A stretch of 15,597 bases of DNA from Paenibacillus sp. (GTDB lineage: Bacteria; Bacillota; Bacilli; Paenibacillales; NBRC-103111), in the NCBI GenBank assembly GCA_029239545.1, contig JARBUQ010000032.1:1-15597 (forward strand). Reading direction: 5' to 3'. Of this stretch, positions 14,480 through 15,597 are shown piece after piece (positions within the stretch are counted from its first letter, which is position 1; every line of letters starts with the position of its first letter). The notes below the pieces were generated by a model. That model saw only the letters and a list, made by a program, of their open reading frames with translations, did not search any database and had not been told where the DNA came from. Both the position numbers and the translations under genes were made by a program.

Positions 14480-15597
14480 CTACTCATTATATTTGCCATT
14501 CTTAACGAGGGGTTTGCCGTTGTTCATGCCGGAATTGAGCATTTTCACCTTCACCTCTATCTCGAATTGACTGCGGGCGAACTCGTTCCTCCAATCGTTC
14601 TTCAAGGTTTTCCACACACTGTTTTGCCATCTATGCAGATGTGTGCTAACGCCGAATACGTCGGATTTTTGCTTCTGGCTGTAAACTATAGTTTCGCGAA
14701 GCCGCTTCTCAACTTGCTCTTGCGTCCGTTTAACAAAGACCCTAATGTCATCCTTCGTAACGACAGGGGCACAAATTAATTCCGCCATGTTCCCCTCCAG
14801 GTTTACCATGTACTGAACGAGCAGCTTGTCGTTTCGCATAGAGGTTTTGATCTTGGTATGAACTTTGCTAATTTTGAAGGAATCATAATGGGAAGACGCT
14901 CCATTCTTGCTGCTGTCGCAGGGCACATCGATAAACCCTCCTTCGTATTTGTTCATAAGCATCAGCACATAAGGAGTTTTCACGCCGGAAATCATACCAC
15001 TAATTTTTCCTTCCGGGAAGTTAATAATGGCGAAGCCAGAGATAGAAGGAAGTTTCTCCTCTTCCTTGAGCAGACTTACATAAGGAATGACGAAGGTTGA
15101 AAAAGGCTCCATATATTTGATGGTCAAGTCCTTGAGGGTGACATCCAGAGTATTGCCAGACTGCACTTGTGCCAGTTCAACGGCTGATTTCAATTGCTGG
15201 CCTATCGTATTCTCGATAAGCGGACTAATGTTTAGGAAGTCGCTGGCTGGACCCTTTGTGATTAGAATGATAATGGATCCTCGAGGTTCATTAAAGCGTG
15301 AGAAGAAGTCGAGAATGTCCCCGATCGGTTTGCTTTTGGCAATATCCTCGCTGATCAGCAGCACACGCATATGACTCCATTGCAGCTTTCTTCCGAGCTC
15401 GTTGGTGGCATCTCTTGATGCTCCATTCACGGTTTTGCTTTCGCTGACAATATCGATAAAGGTGCTTCCCTTTGCTGCTTTTGCCCCTTGGGTAACCGCT
15501 ACACTGGGCTTATATACCTGGGTTGTCAGCTGTATGCCCCCTTTCTCCGATTGATCGATCGCGGCTGCTTGAACGAAGCCCCAATCTGTGAGCTCGA
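14480..15597 (-). CDS. Ger(x)C family spore germination lipoprotein, 5' end missing
   Basis: The frame is open from the right edge of the window to the TAG at 14480-14482, giving 371 residues in view; only the signal peptide and lipidated Cys (roughly 20 residues) should be missing. The visible start E-L-T-D-W-G-F-V-Q-A-A-A-I-D-Q matches the segment that follows the lipobox in GerAC/GerBC/GerKC proteins. A GTG at 15430 inside the frame is not the real start. The body has the A-T-N-E-L-G-R-K-L-Q-W-S-H-M-R-V-L-L-I-S-E-D block, and the C-terminal domain (FVKRTQEQVEKRLRETI) fits Spore_GerAC. The C subunit is a peripheral lipoprotein on the outer face of the spore inner membrane and works with A and B subunits as a germinant receptor. 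Those genes would be expected beyond the right edge. Expression in the forespore under SigG is usual for the family, but not visible here. Confidence 0.93.
   Translation of the reverse strand, partial: ELTDWGFVQAAAIDQSEKGGIQLTTQVYKPSVAVTQGAKAAKGSTFIDIVSESKTVNGASRDATNELGRKLQWSHMRVLLISEDIAKSKPIGDILDFFSRFNEPRGSIIILITKGPASDFLNISPLIENTIGQQLKSAVELAQVQSGNTLDVTLKDLTIKYMEPFSTFVIPYVSLLKEEEKLPSISGFAIINFPEGKISGMISGVKTPYVLMLMNKYEGGFIDVPCDSSKNGASSHYDSFKISKVHTKIKTSMRNDKLLVQYMVNLEGNMAELICAPVVTKDDIRVFVKRTQEQVEKRLRETIVYSQKQKSDVFGVSTHLHRWQNSVWKTLKNDWRNEFARSQFEIEVKVKMLNSGMNNGKPLVKNGKYNE

Noticed and set aside
14436..14482. Terminator after the ger gene (T-run on the - strand at 14436-14442) and a 9-base direct repeat AGACAGCTA (14448-14456, 14474-14482)
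   Set aside because: No stable stem precedes the T-run, and a single 9-base direct repeat is weak evidence for a function.
1..15597. Mobile elements, CRISPR arrays, tRNA or rRNA genes
   Set aside because: No transposase or integrase frames, no regularly spaced repeats and no recognisable structural RNA were seen on either strand.

Overview
The window looks like chromosomal DNA of a spore-forming member of the Paenibacillaceae (Bacillota), most likely Paenibacillus or a close relative. This rests on a PrkA sporulation kinase of exactly the Bacillus length, a Ger(x)C-type germinant-receptor lipoprotein, a YdjO-like small protein, AGGAGG ribosome-binding sites throughout, and a LipO/LplB/LplC-type sugar importer. 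Genus is inferred from gene content only; no search was run.

Left part (1-7664) is a carbohydrate-use locus. On the + strand are the 3' part of a sialidase-like beta-propeller gene (1-867) and a diverged GH36 alpha-galactosidase-like gene (946-2898), closed by a hairpin terminator (2913-2945). Convergent to them, on the - strand, is an operon read from 7664 down to 2991: lipoprotein solute-binding protein, LplB-type permease, LplC-type permease, and a second, complete sialidase-like protein clearly paralogous to the first. A perfect 12-bp hairpin separates the binding-protein gene from the permeases. GH36 and the complete sialidase-like protein both lack signal peptides. The simplest reading is that an oligosaccharide is bound outside the cell, imported by the permeases with an ATPase encoded elsewhere, and cleaved in the cytoplasm. 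The substrate is unknown.

Middle part (7665-11835) is a mixed set of genes: a thioredoxin-reductase-like flavoprotein (+) with a perfect dyad in its leader; a secreted polysaccharide-deacetylase lipoprotein (-) whose stop codon overlaps that of the flavoprotein and whose leader carries a long inverted repeat; an AraC-family regulator with an N-terminal cupin (-); and a DUF2161-type PD-(D/E)XK nuclease-like protein with a C-terminal winged-helix-like region (-).

Right part (12040-15597) is sporulation and housekeeping: prkA (+) with a strong downstream hairpin, a 65-residue YdjO-like zinc-ribbon-like protein (-), and the 3' part of a Ger(x)C spore-germination lipoprotein gene (-) whose 5' end lies beyond the window. 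No RNA genes, CRISPR arrays, insertion sequences or phage genes were seen. The least explained pieces are the paralogous sialidase-like pair with its atypical GH36 partner, and the two unassigned dyads at 7894-7913 and 9938-9980.
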